From NCBI RefSeq assembly GCF_009735685.1, contig NZ_WHPN01000281.1, positions 1 to 64,000 on the forward strand: 64,000 bases of DNA, given 5' to 3'. This DNA is from Streptomyces lycii. GTDB taxonomy: Bacteria > Actinomycetota > Actinomycetes > Streptomycetales > Streptomycetaceae. A program made the translations under genes and the position numbers. A model generated the notes under the pieces. The model worked only from the letters and a program-made list of their open reading frames with translations. It was not told where the DNA came from and did not search any database. The first letter of the stretch is position 1. The number at the start of each line of letters is the position of its first letter. This document shows, in pieces, positions 1 to 8,888 of the stretch.

Positions 1-295
1 CCTCCGCCGGTGCCGGGGCGGCCGTCTCGGGTCCGGCGCCCGGCTCGGTGTCCACGGTAATGAAGACGGCGCCGACGTCGACCGTCGCGCCCTCCTCGTA
101 GTGCAGCTCCCGCACCACCCCGTTGAAGGGGATCGGGAGTTCGACGGCCGCCTTTGCCGTCTCGACCTCGCAGACCGTCTGTCCGTCGGTCACGCTGTCG
201 CCCGGCTTCACGTACCACTTGAGGATCTCTGCCTCGGTGAGCCCCTCGCCCACGTCCGGCATCTTGAACTCGCGGAAGCGCTGAGTCGTCGTCAT
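1..295 (-). CDS. bkdC: Branched-chain 2-oxoacid dehydrogenase E2, N-terminal part (cut by window edge)
   Basis: Lipoyl-domain start of a dihydrolipoamide acyltransferase (E2), which accepts the acyl group from E1 on a swinging lipoyl arm and passes it to CoA. About 98 residues are visible, reading from an ATG at 293-295. The start MTTTQRFREFKMPDVGEGL is typical of E2 enzymes. The lipoylated lysine is expected at residue 48 in the ETAKA motif. After the lipoyl domain the chain runs into an Ala/Pro/Glu linker and leaves the window. It is the last gene of bkdA-bkdB-bkdC, 20 bases after bkdB. An acetoin or pyruvate E2 is the alternative, but the E1 partners favour the branched-chain type. Confidence 0.9.
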   Translation of the reverse strand, partial: MTTTQRFREFKMPDVGEGLTEAEILKWYVKPGDSVTDGQTVCEVETAKAAVELPIPFNGVVRELHYEEGATVDVGAVFITVDTEPGAGPETAAPAPAE

Positions 296-315
296 CGTCA
301 CTGCTCCTCGGCCCC

Positions 316-1317
316 TCAGTACGCCAACGCGCGGTCGACGGCGTCCAGCACCCGGTCCAGCCCGGGCAGGTACTCCTCCTCCAGCCGGGCCGGCGGATAC
401 GGCGCGTGGAAACCGCCCACACGCAGCACCGGGGCCTCCAGGTGGTAGAAGCACCGCTCGGTGATCCGGGCGGCCAGCTCCGCGCCCGTACCCAGGAATA
501 CCGGAGCCTCGTGCACCACGACCAGCCTCCGGGTCCGCTCCACCGAGCCCTGAACGGTGTCGAAGTCGATCGGGGACATCGAGCGGAGGTCCACGACCTC
601 GAGGGACTTGCCCTCCTCCGCCGCGGCGGCGGCCGCCTCCAGGCAGACCTTCACCATCGGGCCGTACGCGACCAGTGTGAGGTCGGTGCCCTCGCGGACG
701 GTACGGGCCCGGTGCAGCGGGCCGGGGATGGACTCGGTGTCGACCTCGCCCTTGTCCCAGTAGCGGCGCTTCGGCTCGAAGAAGATGACCGGGTCGTCGC
801 TGTCGATGGCCTGCTGCATCATCCAGTAGGCGTCGGCGGAGTTCGACGGCGAGACACACTTCAGGCCCGCGACGTGCGCGAACAGCGCCTCGGGCGACTC
901 GCTGTGGTGCTCGACCGCGCCGATGCCGCCGCCGTACGGGATGCGGATGACGACCGGCAGCTTGACCTTGCCCAGCGCGCGGGCGTGCATCTTGGCGAGC
1001 TGGGTGACGATCTGGTCGTACGCGGGAAAGACGAAGCCGTCGAACTGGATTTCGACCACCGGGCGGTAGCCGCGCAGCGCCAGCCCGATCGCGGTGCCGA
1101 CGATGCCGGACTCCGCGAGCGGGGTGTCGACGACCCGGTCCTCGCCGAAGTCCTTCTGCAGGCCGTCGGTGACCCGGAAGACGCCGCCGAGCTTGCCGAC
1201 GTCCTCTCCCATGATCAGGACCTTGGGGTCGTTCTCCATCGCCTTGCGGAGCGATTCGTTGATCGCCTTCGCGAGCGGGAGCTTCTGCGGCTTTCCGGCA
1301 GCGATGTCAGCGGCCAT
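316..1317 (-). CDS. bkdB: Branched-chain 2-oxoacid dehydrogenase E1 beta subunit
   Basis: Beta subunit (333 aa) of the thiamine diphosphate-dependent E1 that decarboxylates 2-oxoacids derived from Val, Leu and Ile. The family core is complete: LIMGEDVGKLGGVFRVTDGL, DTPLAESGIVGTAIGLA, then IPYGGGIGAVEHHSES, with the C-terminal transketolase-like domain ending GFHAPYPPARLEEEYLPG. Length is normal. The ATG follows the bkdA stop after one base (TGA C ATG), so translation is probably coupled. In Streptomyces this complex makes isobutyryl-, isovaleryl- and 2-methylbutyryl-CoA starters for branched fatty acids and some polyketides. Confidence 0.93.
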   Translation of the reverse strand: MAADIAAGKPQKLPLAKAINESLRKAMENDPKVLIMGEDVGKLGGVFRVTDGLQKDFGEDRVVDTPLAESGIVGTAIGLALRGYRPVVEIQFDGFVFPAYDQIVTQLAKMHARALGKVKLPVVIRIPYGGGIGAVEHHSESPEALFAHVAGLKCVSPSNSADAYWMMQQAIDSDDPVIFFEPKRRYWDKGEVDTESIPGPLHRARTVREGTDLTLVAYGPMVKVCLEAAAAAAEEGKSLEVVDLRSMSPIDFDTVQGSVERTRRLVVVHEAPVFLGTGAELAARITERCFYHLEAPVLRVGGFHAPYPPARLEEEYLPGLDRVLDAVDRALAY

Positions 1318-1318
1318 G

Positions 1319-2467
1319 TCAGCTGACCTCCTCGGCGAAGGACGCCTGGTAGGCGGCGAACTCGGCGCGCTCCTCGTCCACCAGGGCGTGGCCGTCGGCG
1401 TAGACGTTCTCGAAGATCGCCATGGTGTCGGGGTCGGGCATCAGCCGGATGGCCTCGCGCACCCGCTGGGCGAGCCCGTCGCTCTCCCGGTCCAGCTCCG
1501 CGAGGAAGCCGTCGTCCGCGATGCCCTCGGCCGTCAGATACGTCTTCAGCCGCAGGATCGGGTCCTTGGCCTCCCACGCCTCCCGCTCCTCGTCCCGGCG
1601 GTACTTCGTCGGGTCGTCGGAGGTGGTGTGCGCGCCCATCCGGTACGTGAACGCCTCGACCAGCGTCGGGCCCTCGCCGCGGCGGGCCCGCTCCAGCGCG
1701 GAACGGGTGACCGCGAGGCAGGCCAGCACGTCGTTGCCGTCGACGCGGACGCCCGGGAAGCCGTAGCCCTGTGCCCGCTGGTAGAGCGGCACCCGGGTCT
1801 GCTTCTCGGTGGGCTCGGAGATCGCCCACTGGTTGTTCTGGCAGAAGAACACGACCGGGGCGTTGTAGACGGCGGAGAACGTGAAGGCCTCCGCGACGTC
1901 GCCCTGGCTGGAGGCGCCGTCACCGAAGTACGCGATGACGGCCGCGTCGGAGCCGTCCTTGGCGACGCCCATGGCGTAGCCGGTCGCGTGCAGCGCCTGC
2001 GAGCCGATGACGATCGTGTAGAGGTGGAAGTTGTTGCTGTTCGGGTCCCAGCCGCCGTTGTTCACGCCGCGGAACATGCCGAGCAGATTCGTCGGGTCCA
2101 CCCCGCGGCACCAGGCGACGCCGTGCTCGCGGTAGGTCGGGAAGACGTAGTCGTCGTCCCGGAGCGCCCGGCCGGAGCCGATCTGCGCCGCCTCCTGGCC
2201 CAGCAGCGACGCCCACAGGCCCAGCTCGCCCTGCCGCTGGAGCGCGGTGGCCTCGGCGTCGAAGCGCCGGGTGAGCACCATGTCGCGGTAGAGACCGCGC
2301 AGCTCGTCGTCGGTCAGGTCGATGGAGTGGTCCGGGTGCTCGACACGCTTGCCCTCGGGTGTCAGCAGCTGCACGAGCTCCGGCTTCGTCGCGTCCGGCG
2401 GCTTTTTCGCGCCGGCGCGCTTGGTCGTACGGCGCGGCTTGCGCGCCGCCGTGCTCTCCACGGTCAC
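1319..2467 (-). CDS. bkdA: Branched-chain 2-oxoacid dehydrogenase E1 alpha subunit
   Basis: Alpha subunit (382 aa) of E1, carrying the thiamine diphosphate site. The motif GDGASSQGD followed about 25 residues later by QNNQW is the standard TPP signature, and YRMGAHTTSDDPTKYR is the phosphorylation-loop region of the family. The GTG at 2465-2467 is chosen because GGAGGAG lies six bases upstream; an in-frame ATG at 2527 has no comparable ribosome site. The first 25 residues are Lys/Arg/Ala-rich and probably disordered. First gene of the minus-strand bkd operon. Confidence 0.92.
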   Translation of the reverse strand: MTVESTAARKPRRTTKRAGAKKPPDATKPELVQLLTPEGKRVEHPDHSIDLTDDELRGLYRDMVLTRRFDAEATALQRQGELGLWASLLGQEAAQIGSGRALRDDDYVFPTYREHGVAWCRGVDPTNLLGMFRGVNNGGWDPNSNNFHLYTIVIGSQALHATGYAMGVAKDGSDAAVIAYFGDGASSQGDVAEAFTFSAVYNAPVVFFCQNNQWAISEPTEKQTRVPLYQRAQGYGFPGVRVDGNDVLACLAVTRSALERARRGEGPTLVEAFTYRMGAHTTSDDPTKYRRDEEREAWEAKDPILRLKTYLTAEGIADDGFLAELDRESDGLAQRVREAIRLMPDPDTMAIFENVYADGHALVDEERAEFAAYQASFAEEVS

Positions 2468-2812
2468 GGTGTGCTCCTCCGTCTGTCCGGCCCCCGGGGT
2501 CGCCGGTGGCCCGTTGGTCCCCCTCACCGACGGCAGGGGGGAGGCTCACCCGCTTCGTAACGGCGCACGGGGTGGGTGCGGCTGCTTCGAACCGGGCGTG
2601 ACAGGCGCCCGGAACAGGGTCTGCGAGAGCACGTTACCCAGTGTTGCGCATTCCTGCGAAACCCCATCTGACCTGCGATTTTGCTTGGATATCCAAGTAA
2701 ATCGTGAAAGTCGGGAACAACTACTGGTCACAGCCTTGCAGCCTGCCGGGACAACGGCACGTTATCCCGGGGGACAAGAGCACGGGAAGACTTCGTATGG
2801 GAAACTGGCTTC
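2468..2812. promoter_or_regulatory. Divergent intergenic region bkdA / response regulator with AT-rich palindrome
   Basis: No gene seen in these 345 bases. The striking element is TTGCTTGGATATCCAAGTAA at 2681-2700, a 20-base palindrome with one mismatched pair and a perfect 14-base core at 2684-2697. It is AT-rich in a region otherwise above 70% GC. Lrp/AsnC-type regulators favour AT-rich dyads of about this length, so it may be where an Lrp-like protein controls the bkd operon; that is inference. It could instead serve the divergent regulator gene at 2813. Confidence 0.5.
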
Positions 2813-3439
2813 GTGCGCAAAGACGGACGTATGCCACATATATCTGTTTTCCTCGTCGACGACCACGAAGCCGTACGGCAAGGGGTGCACGGGCTGCTCT
2901 CCGGAGAGCCGGACATCGAGATCGTCGGCGCCTGCGGGACCGCCGCCGAGGCGCTCGCCCGCATCCCCGCCGCGCACCCGGACGTCGCGGTGCTCGACGT
3001 CCGCCCGGCGGGCGGCGGCAGCGTCGAGGTGTGCCGGGAGATCCGCGCCCTCGACGAGGAGGTCGGCTGTCTGATGCTGACGTCCTTCGCCCCGGAGGAG
3101 GCGCTGTCCGACGCGCTGCTGGCGGGCGCGGCGGGCTGCGTCCGCAAGGCGGTGCACAGCCGGGAGCTGGTCGAGGCCGTACGCGATGTCGCGGCGGGCC
3201 GTACGCTGCTCGACCCGGAGGCCGCCGGCCGGGCGCTGGAGCGGCTGCGGAACGGCGGGCCCACCCGGACGGCGCGGCTGACCGGCCGGGAGCGGACCGT
3301 CCTGGAACTGATCGGCGAGGGCCTGAGCAACCGCGCCATCGCCGACCGGACGGGGCTCGGGGAGGACGTCGTCCACGAGGTGGTGTCCGGCCTGCTCGCC
3401 AAGCTCTCGGCCGAGCGCCGGGTGCGGTCACCGGCGTGA
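2813..3439 (+). CDS. Orphan LuxR/NarL-type response regulator with diverged output domain
   Basis: Receiver plus LuxR-type HTH, 208 aa. Receiver: acidic pair D16-D17, phosphoacceptor D62 in AVLDV, and conserved K112 in CVRKAV. The output domain begins LTGRERTVLELIGEGLSNRAIADRTGL, but the recognition-helix region (GEDVVHEVVSGLLAKL) differs from the usual KTVKNYVSxLLxKL. No histidine kinase is adjacent. The GTG at 2813 gives the start VRKDG; ATG 2831 is the alternative and neither has a strong ribosome site. The position matches a conserved Streptomyces regulator near bkd (SCO3818-like, from memory). Confidence 0.85.
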   Translation: MRKDGRMPHISVFLVDDHEAVRQGVHGLLSGEPDIEIVGACGTAAEALARIPAAHPDVAVLDVRPAGGGSVEVCREIRALDEEVGCLMLTSFAPEEALSDALLAGAAGCVRKAVHSRELVEAVRDVAAGRTLLDPEAAGRALERLRNGGPTRTARLTGRERTVLELIGEGLSNRAIADRTGLGEDVVHEVVSGLLAKLSAERRVRSPA

Positions 3440-3467
3440 AAGGCCCGGGGCACGCTGCAAGGGCCCC

Positions 3468-3537
3468 ACGGGCGACGGGCGACGGGCGACGGGCGACGGG
3501 CGACGGGCGACGGGCGACGGGCGACGGGCGACGGGCG
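3468..3537. repeat. Tandem 7-bp repeat, about ten copies
   Basis: Perfect head-to-tail repeat of acgggcg between the regulator stop (3439) and the phosphotransferase start (3609). Unit length is not a multiple of three and no gene spans it. Likely a replication-slippage locus; copy number probably varies between strains. Confidence 0.9.
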
Positions 3538-3608
3538 ATCCTAGCCGCCCGAGCAGCCAGGACACGAGCTGAGCGAGGCCGCGGTCCGCCTGATCTAACA
3601 TCTGACGA

Positions 3609-4823
3609 GTGCCGCGCTCATCCGTTGCCCCACCCCCGCCGGGCCTCGCCCCGCCCCCTCGTACGGACTCCGCAGCGGCCGGCCCCGGCCCGGGCGCGGG
3701 TCCTGACACGAGCCCCGGCGCGGGCCCGGGCACGGGCCCTGACGCGGGCTCCCTCGCCGAATTGCTGCGCCGCTACGGCCTGCCCGGCGAACCGGTCGCC
3801 TGCGAGCGCGTCGCCCAGGGACTGCTGAACCGCGGCTACCGGCTCACCACCACCGGTGGCCACTGGTTCCTCAAACACCACCTCGACGGCGACAGCCCCG
3901 CCATCGCCCGCCAGCACGCCGCCACCGTCCGGCTCGGTGCGCTGGCCCTGCCCGTCGCCCCGCCGCTCGCCGACACCGACGGCCGCACCACCGTCGTCCT
4001 CGACGGCCACTGCTACGCCCTGCACCCCTGGGTCGAGGGCCGGCACCGCTACGGCTCCCAGCTCACCGGCGCCGGTTCCGCCCGGCTGGGGAACCTGCTC
4101 GGCCGGGTGCACACCGCGCTGGAGCAGATCATGCCGCCCGCCGCCCACGTGCCCCGCCCCGCGTCGGGTCCGGCCGGCCCCGCTCCGGCGGGCAGGCTGC
4201 GGCTGCCGGGCCAGCGGCGCCCCACCTATCCGGCGGGGCCGCCCGCTCAGGAGAGCGCCGAGCCCGCCGACACGTACGCGCTCATCGACGAACTGCTGGC
4301 GCGCGTACGGCGGCGGCGCGCCCCCGACTCCTTCGACGCGCTGGCCGAACACCGGCTCACCGAGCGGCGTGCCCTGTTACGGCAGCACGCCCACCGCCGC
4401 CCGGACCCCGGCGAAGCGCCCCGCCCGGGCTGGGTGCACGGCGACTTCCACCCGCTGAACCTCATCTACCGGGGCACCGAACCGGCCGCGATCGTCGACT
4501 GGGACCGGCTGGGCGTCCAGCCCCGCGCGGAGGAGGCCGTCCGGGCCGCCGCAATCTTCTTCGTGCGGCCGCGGGGGACGCTGGACCTGGCGAAGGTGCG
4601 CGCGTACGCACGCGGATACCGGGCCGCGACCGGCGCGGGCCAGGACGAGCTGGCGGCGGCCGTGCACCGGGTGTGGTGGGAACGCCTGAACGACTTCTGG
4701 ATGCTGCGCTGGCGCTACGAGCTGCACGACGGACGCGCGGACGACCAGTTCCCCGCGGCGGCCGCCCTGGCGGTCTGGTGGACCACGCGCTACGAGGACG
4801 TGCGCCAGGCGTTCACCGGCTGA
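3609..4823 (+). CDS. APH-family phosphotransferase (kinase-like)
   Basis: Aminoglycoside phosphotransferase/choline kinase-type enzyme, 404 aa. The Brenner motif HGDFHPLN is near residue 277 and the metal-binding DWDR near 297. The N-terminal 45 residues are Pro/Gly/Ala repeats, then the fold starts at LAELLRRYGLPG. A GWVHGDFHPLNLIY context with long C-terminal helices is typical of housekeeping APH-like proteins of unknown substrate, so antibiotic resistance should not be assumed. Start GTG at 3609. It is followed by convergent repeats, so it seems to be transcribed alone. Confidence 0.82.
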   Translation: MPRSSVAPPPPGLAPPPRTDSAAAGPGPGAGPDTSPGAGPGTGPDAGSLAELLRRYGLPGEPVACERVAQGLLNRGYRLTTTGGHWFLKHHLDGDSPAIARQHAATVRLGALALPVAPPLADTDGRTTVVLDGHCYALHPWVEGRHRYGSQLTGAGSARLGNLLGRVHTALEQIMPPAAHVPRPASGPAGPAPAGRLRLPGQRRPTYPAGPPAQESAEPADTYALIDELLARVRRRRAPDSFDALAEHRLTERRALLRQHAHRRPDPGEAPRPGWVHGDFHPLNLIYRGTEPAAIVDWDRLGVQPRAEEAVRAAAIFFVRPRGTLDLAKVRAYARGYRAATGAGQDELAAAVHRVWWERLNDFWMLRWRYELHDGRADDQFPAAAALAVWWTTRYEDVRQAFTG

Positions 4824-4867
4824 CTCGGCTGCCGCGTACGGCGGCGGGGGCGGACCGCGCCCGCGAC

Positions 4868-4996
4868 AGCGGGAGGACACGTACGGCAGCACGGAGGCCC
4901 CGCGTACCACAGCGGGAGGACACGTACGGCAGCACGGAGGCCCCGCGTACCACAGCGGGAGGACACGTACGGCAGCACGGAGGCCCCGCGTACGAC
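4868..4996. repeat. Three tandem 43-bp repeats
   Basis: Copies at 4868-4910, 4911-4953 and 4954-4996 are near identical, each containing gggaggacacgtacggcagc. They lie between the 3' ends of the convergent phosphotransferase and kinase genes. The stretch 4824-5118 holds no gene. Unit length is not a multiple of three. Confidence 0.93.
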
Positions 4997-5118
4997 AGCG
5001 GGTGCCGGGAATCGGCCGCCGAGGGCACGGGTCCCGCCGCCGCGAGTCCGCGGCCACCCGCCGCCTCCGTCCCCGAGGACGGCCGGGCGCCCGCACCCGG
5101 CGGGGATGCGTGCTGCGG

Positions 5119-6729
5119 CTACTCGCCGTCCTCGTTGCCGCCGCCGCCACCGGTCGGCAGGGTCGTCGGCTGGTCGCCGCCCCCGTCGTCGCCGCCGGGG
5201 CCGCCGCCCTCGTCGCCGGTCTGGGTCGGGGTGCTCGGGTCCGGATCGCCGCCGCCGTTGCCGCCACCGGCACCGCCGTCGCCCTCGGTCTCGCTCGGCG
5301 AGGTGGTGGCGCTCGGGGACGTCGTCGGTGACGGGCTCCAGTCGCCGGTGCCGCCGTCGGTCGGCGTCACATCGCCCGTGTCGCCGGTGCCCGGCTCCTC
5401 GCCGGTGCCCTCGGAGCTCTGCTCCTCGCTGGGCGTCTCCGTCGGCTTCTCCTCCTGCGACTGGCTGTCCGACGGCTTCGGGTTCGGGTTGTCACCCTTC
5501 CCCGTGTCGGCCTTCTGCAGCGCGATGACCACGCCGACCGTGACCGCGATCAGGGCCAGCGCCATGAACAGCCACAACTTGCCGCGGCCGGCACCGCCGT
5601 TGCCGTTGCCGCGCGGACCGCCGTCGTACCCGCCGTCGTCACCGCGCGGGGAGCCCAGCAGCGGGGCGGGGATCTGCGAGGTGTCGCTGTGGCCCGGGTG
5701 CGCCAGGGCGCCGCCGCCGATCGCGGCGCCGCCCATCGCGGGGGTGGAGGCCCCGGCGTGGGTGACCGGGCCGGTGTCCCAGGTGCTGGTCCAGCCACCG
5801 CGCTCGCCGAGCATCCGCAGCGCGTACTGCACCATGCCGCGCATCTCCTCGGCGCTCTGGAACCGGTCGTCCGGCTCCTTCGCGAGCGAGCGCATGACCA
5901 GCCCGTCCAGCTCGGGCGGCACCGAGTCGGACAGCTGCGAGGGCGGCACCGGGTTGTCCTGGACGTGCTGGTAGACCACCGACAGCGGGGTCTCGCCGAC
6001 GAACGGCGGGCGCAGCGCGAGGAGTTCGTAGAGCAGGCAGCCGGTGGCGTAGAGGTCGGAACGGGTGTCGACGGTCTTGCCGAGGGCCTGCTCGGGGGAG
6101 AGGTACTGCGGGGTGCCCATGACCATGCCGGTCTGGGTCATGGTGGACTGCGCGCCGTGCAGGGCGCGGGCGATGCCGAAGTCCATGACCTTGACCGCGC
6201 CGCCATGGGTGATGATCACGTTGGCGGGCTTGATGTCGCGGTGCACGATGCCGTGGTGGTGGCTGTAGGCGAGAGCCTCCAGCACGCCGGAGACGATGAT
6301 CAGCGCCTGGTCGACGGGCGGCGCCTCGGCGTTGAGCAGCAGATCGCGGATCGTCCGGCCCTCGACCAGCTCCATGACGATGTAGGGCACGACGTTGCCG
6401 GCGACCGTGTCCTCGCCGGAGTCGTAGACCGCGACCACGGCGTGGTGGTTCAGGCCCGCGACGGACTGCGCCTCGCGCGTGAAGCGGGCCTTGGAGACCG
6501 GGTCCTCGGCGAGGTCGGAGCGGAGCAGCTTGACCGCTACGGTGCGTCCCAGACGGACGTCCTCGGCGGCGAAGACCTCAGCCATGCCGCCGCGGCCGAG
6601 GCGGTGGGTGAGACGGTAGCGTCCGTCGCCGACCAGGCCGCCGTTACCCCACATCTCCGGCGTCTCGGTCATGCCGCCGCCGCCTCCGTCGGGTTCGGAC
6701 GGGCCGCCGGCGCGCTGCGTCTGTGCCAT
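5119..6729 (-). CDS. Membrane Ser/Thr protein kinase with Gly/Ser/Pro-rich extracellular tail
   Basis: Hanks-type kinase of 536 aa. Glycine loop GRGGMAEVF (45-53), ATP lysine K67, catalytic HRDIKPAN with D165, and DFG at 183-185. The activation loop has TMTQTGMVMGTPQYLSPEQ with likely autophosphorylated threonines. One transmembrane segment (LWLFMALALIAVTVGVVIAL, about 385-405) is followed by about 130 residues rich in Gly, Ser, Thr, Glu and Asp with no PASTA domain, so the sensor region is probably disordered. ATG 6729 has GAGG just upstream. Divergent from the next kinase gene, an arrangement I recall as conserved in Streptomyces (SCO3820/3821-like). Confidence 0.9.
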   Translation of the reverse strand: MAQTQRAGGPSEPDGGGGGMTETPEMWGNGGLVGDGRYRLTHRLGRGGMAEVFAAEDVRLGRTVAVKLLRSDLAEDPVSKARFTREAQSVAGLNHHAVVAVYDSGEDTVAGNVVPYIVMELVEGRTIRDLLLNAEAPPVDQALIIVSGVLEALAYSHHHGIVHRDIKPANVIITHGGAVKVMDFGIARALHGAQSTMTQTGMVMGTPQYLSPEQALGKTVDTRSDLYATGCLLYELLALRPPFVGETPLSVVYQHVQDNPVPPSQLSDSVPPELDGLVMRSLAKEPDDRFQSAEEMRGMVQYALRMLGERGGWTSTWDTGPVTHAGASTPAMGGAAIGGGALAHPGHSDTSQIPAPLLGSPRGDDGGYDGGPRGNGNGGAGRGKLWLFMALALIAVTVGVVIALQKADTGKGDNPNPKPSDSQSQEEKPTETPSEEQSSEGTGEEPGTGDTGDVTPTDGGTGDWSPSPTTSPSATTSPSETEGDGGAGGGNGGGDPDPSTPTQTGDEGGGPGGDDGGGDQPTTLPTGGGGGNEDGE

Positions 6730-7147
6730 CTGTCCTCGCCGTTGTGTTCTGTCCGCATCTGTGCGGTAACCGGGTCCCCCTGCCTGGATCCGGGCCTGCC
6801 GGACCCTGGAGCCCGAGGGGCTTCCGGTAGGCACGCTACAGCCTCGGCGTGGCGCACCTTTCAGTGATGGACAGGCCATCAAACCCGCCGTTGGTGTACG
6901 AACGCAAATCCGCTGGTGCCCTTGTAACACTTCCCGAACTCTTCTTGCCCATCCGGTCACGGAACGGGCATGCGGCTTGACGTGCCCGACCCCTGGGGCA
7001 GACTTGGCCAGGAATCACTGTTCGATCAGTACGCCGGTACGCCGGGAACGTCGGGCAGCGCACCGAGAACACCGGATCACCGGAATACCGAGCACGCCGA
7101 GAACACCGTGGCCTGGCAGGGCCGTGCGCCGAGGGGGAGTAAGTCAC
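6730..7147. promoter_or_regulatory. Divergent promoter region between two kinase genes
   Basis: 418 bases without a gene. A plus-strand promoter candidate is TTGACG (6977-6982), 16 bases, CAGACT (6999-7004), about 140 bases ahead of the second kinase; this fits the vegetative Streptomyces consensus. The segment 6895-6960 is relatively AT-rich and may hold the promoter of the minus-strand kinase, but no clear hexamer pair was found. Confidence 0.45.
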
Positions 7148-8860
7148 ATGAGTCACGACGGCGCGCAGGGCGGCGCTGCGGGAGGCCCGGGACGTTCGAT
7201 CGCGGGCGGCCGCTACCAGGTCCGGGACCTGCTCGGCGCGGGCGGCATGGCCTCCGTGTACCTGGCCCACGACACGGTGCTCGACCGGCAGGTCGCCATC
7301 AAGACGCTGCACACGGAGCTGGGCCGCGAGGAGGCCTTCCGGGAGCGCTTCCGGCGCGAGGCGCAGTCGGTCGCGAAGCTCTCGCACACCAACATCGTCT
7401 CCGTCTTCGACACCGGTGAGGACACCCTCCCGGACACCGACGGCGGCGCCAAGATGCCGTACATCGTCATGGAGTACGTCGAGGGCCGCCCGCTGCGCTC
7501 CGTGCTCGACGAGGACATCGCCCGGTACGGCGCGATGCCGACCGACAAGGCGCTGAAGATCGCGGCGGACGTGCTGGCGGCGCTCGAGGTCAGCCACGAG
7601 ATGGGCCTGGTGCACCGGGACATCAAGCCGGGCAACGTCATGATGAACAAGCGCAACGTGGTCAAGGTCATGGACTTCGGCATCGCGCGCGCCATGCAGT
7701 CCGGTGTGACATCCATGACACAGACGGGCATGGTCGTCGGCACCCCGCAGTACCTGTCGCCCGAACAGGCCCTGGGGCGCGGTGTGGACGCCCGCTCCGA
7801 CCTGTACTCCGTCGGCATCATGCTGTTCGAACTGCTCACCGGGCGGCTCCCCTTCGACGCGGACTCGCCGCTGGCCATCGCCTACGCGCACGTCCAGGAG
7901 GAGCCGGTCGCCCCGTCGAGCATCAACAGCTCGATCCCGCCGGCCGTCGACGCGCTGGTCGCCCGGGCGCTGAAGAAGAATCCGAACGAGCGCTTCCCGA
8001 CCGCGGAGGCCATGCGCGACGAGTGCGCGCGGGTCTCCTCCAGCGGCGCGACGGGCGCCGGGCCGCAGATCGTCAGCGGCGCCGCGGGCACGCGCAGCGG
8101 CGCCGGGGTCGGCTCCGCCGTCTTCCCGCCGGTCGACCAGCAGACCCCGGCCCCGCAGCACCCGCACACCCCGTACCAGCCGCAGCCGGCCTCCGGCGCG
8201 GGCCAGCTGGGCGGCTTCGGCCCGTCCACCCCGCCGCCCGCCTCGCAGCCGATGGGCGGCTACGGCACCCCGGCACCCGGCCCGTACGGCAGCGGGGTGC
8301 AGACCCCGCCGCCGTACGTCATGGCACCGGGCGGCGCCCCGGCCGGCGGCGGCAGGAAGAACATGCCGGTCGTGGTCGGCGCGATCGCGGTGGCGCTGCT
8401 GGCGATCGGCGGACTGATCACCGCCATCGCCATGAACAACGGCGACGACGGCGGCAAGCAGGCCGACGACCGGCAGACCAACCAGCCGGTCGATCCGGGC
8501 TCGGGCGGCACGGAGGCGGACACGGACTCCGGTTCGGGCAGTGACGCGGACAGCGAGCCGGAGAGCGGCAAGGCCGTCCCGGAGGACAAGAGCCGCACCA
8601 TCGACGAGGACAAGTGCACCGACGCGTACGAGCACTACGACGACCAGGACTCGGTCTCGATGCCGGACTTCTTCACCCGGAACCTGTCCTCGGTGAAGGA
8701 CTGCATGAACGCGGCGGGCTGGAAGTACAACGAGGTCGAGTACGAGGACTCCCTCTGGGGCAAGAACTCGGTGATCGAGCAGATCCCTCGCAAGGGTGAG
8801 GCGTTCAACCCCGAAGAGGACAAGATCACGCTGACCGTGGCGAGCGGCAAGACACCGTAG
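7148..8860 (+). CDS. Membrane Ser/Thr protein kinase with one PASTA-like domain
   Basis: Hanks-type kinase, 570 aa. Glycine loop GAGGMASVY (30-38), K52, HRDIKPGN with D158, DFG at 176-178, activation loop SMTQTGMVVGTPQYLSPEQ. A Pro/Gly/Gln linker (about 310-400) leads to one transmembrane segment (about 404-428). An acidic linker follows, then a terminal domain from about 504 (MPDFF..., ...NSVIEQIPRKGEAFNPEEDKITL) that looks like a single PASTA repeat, the cell-wall muropeptide/lipid II-binding module. ATG 7148 has GAGGGGGAG eight bases upstream. Probably senses envelope state. Confidence 0.9.
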   Translation: MSHDGAQGGAAGGPGRSIAGGRYQVRDLLGAGGMASVYLAHDTVLDRQVAIKTLHTELGREEAFRERFRREAQSVAKLSHTNIVSVFDTGEDTLPDTDGGAKMPYIVMEYVEGRPLRSVLDEDIARYGAMPTDKALKIAADVLAALEVSHEMGLVHRDIKPGNVMMNKRNVVKVMDFGIARAMQSGVTSMTQTGMVVGTPQYLSPEQALGRGVDARSDLYSVGIMLFELLTGRLPFDADSPLAIAYAHVQEEPVAPSSINSSIPPAVDALVARALKKNPNERFPTAEAMRDECARVSSSGATGAGPQIVSGAAGTRSGAGVGSAVFPPVDQQTPAPQHPHTPYQPQPASGAGQLGGFGPSTPPPASQPMGGYGTPAPGPYGSGVQTPPPYVMAPGGAPAGGGRKNMPVVVGAIAVALLAIGGLITAIAMNNGDDGGKQADDRQTNQPVDPGSGGTEADTDSGSGSDADSEPESGKAVPEDKSRTIDEDKCTDAYEHYDDQDSVSMPDFFTRNLSSVKDCMNAAGWKYNEVEYEDSLWGKNSVIEQIPRKGEAFNPEEDKITLTVASGKTP

Positions 8861-8888
8861 GGCCGTCCCGGCCGCTCACAGCGGCACC

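Noticed and set aside
1094..2560. Long plus-strand open frame opposite bkdA and bkdB
   Set aside because: It is the antisense frame typical of GC-rich coding DNA; the minus strand encodes recognisable E1 subunits.
3609..4823. Aminoglycoside resistance gene
   Set aside because: APH motifs only define the fold; context and sequence resemble a conserved chromosomal phosphotransferase of unknown substrate.
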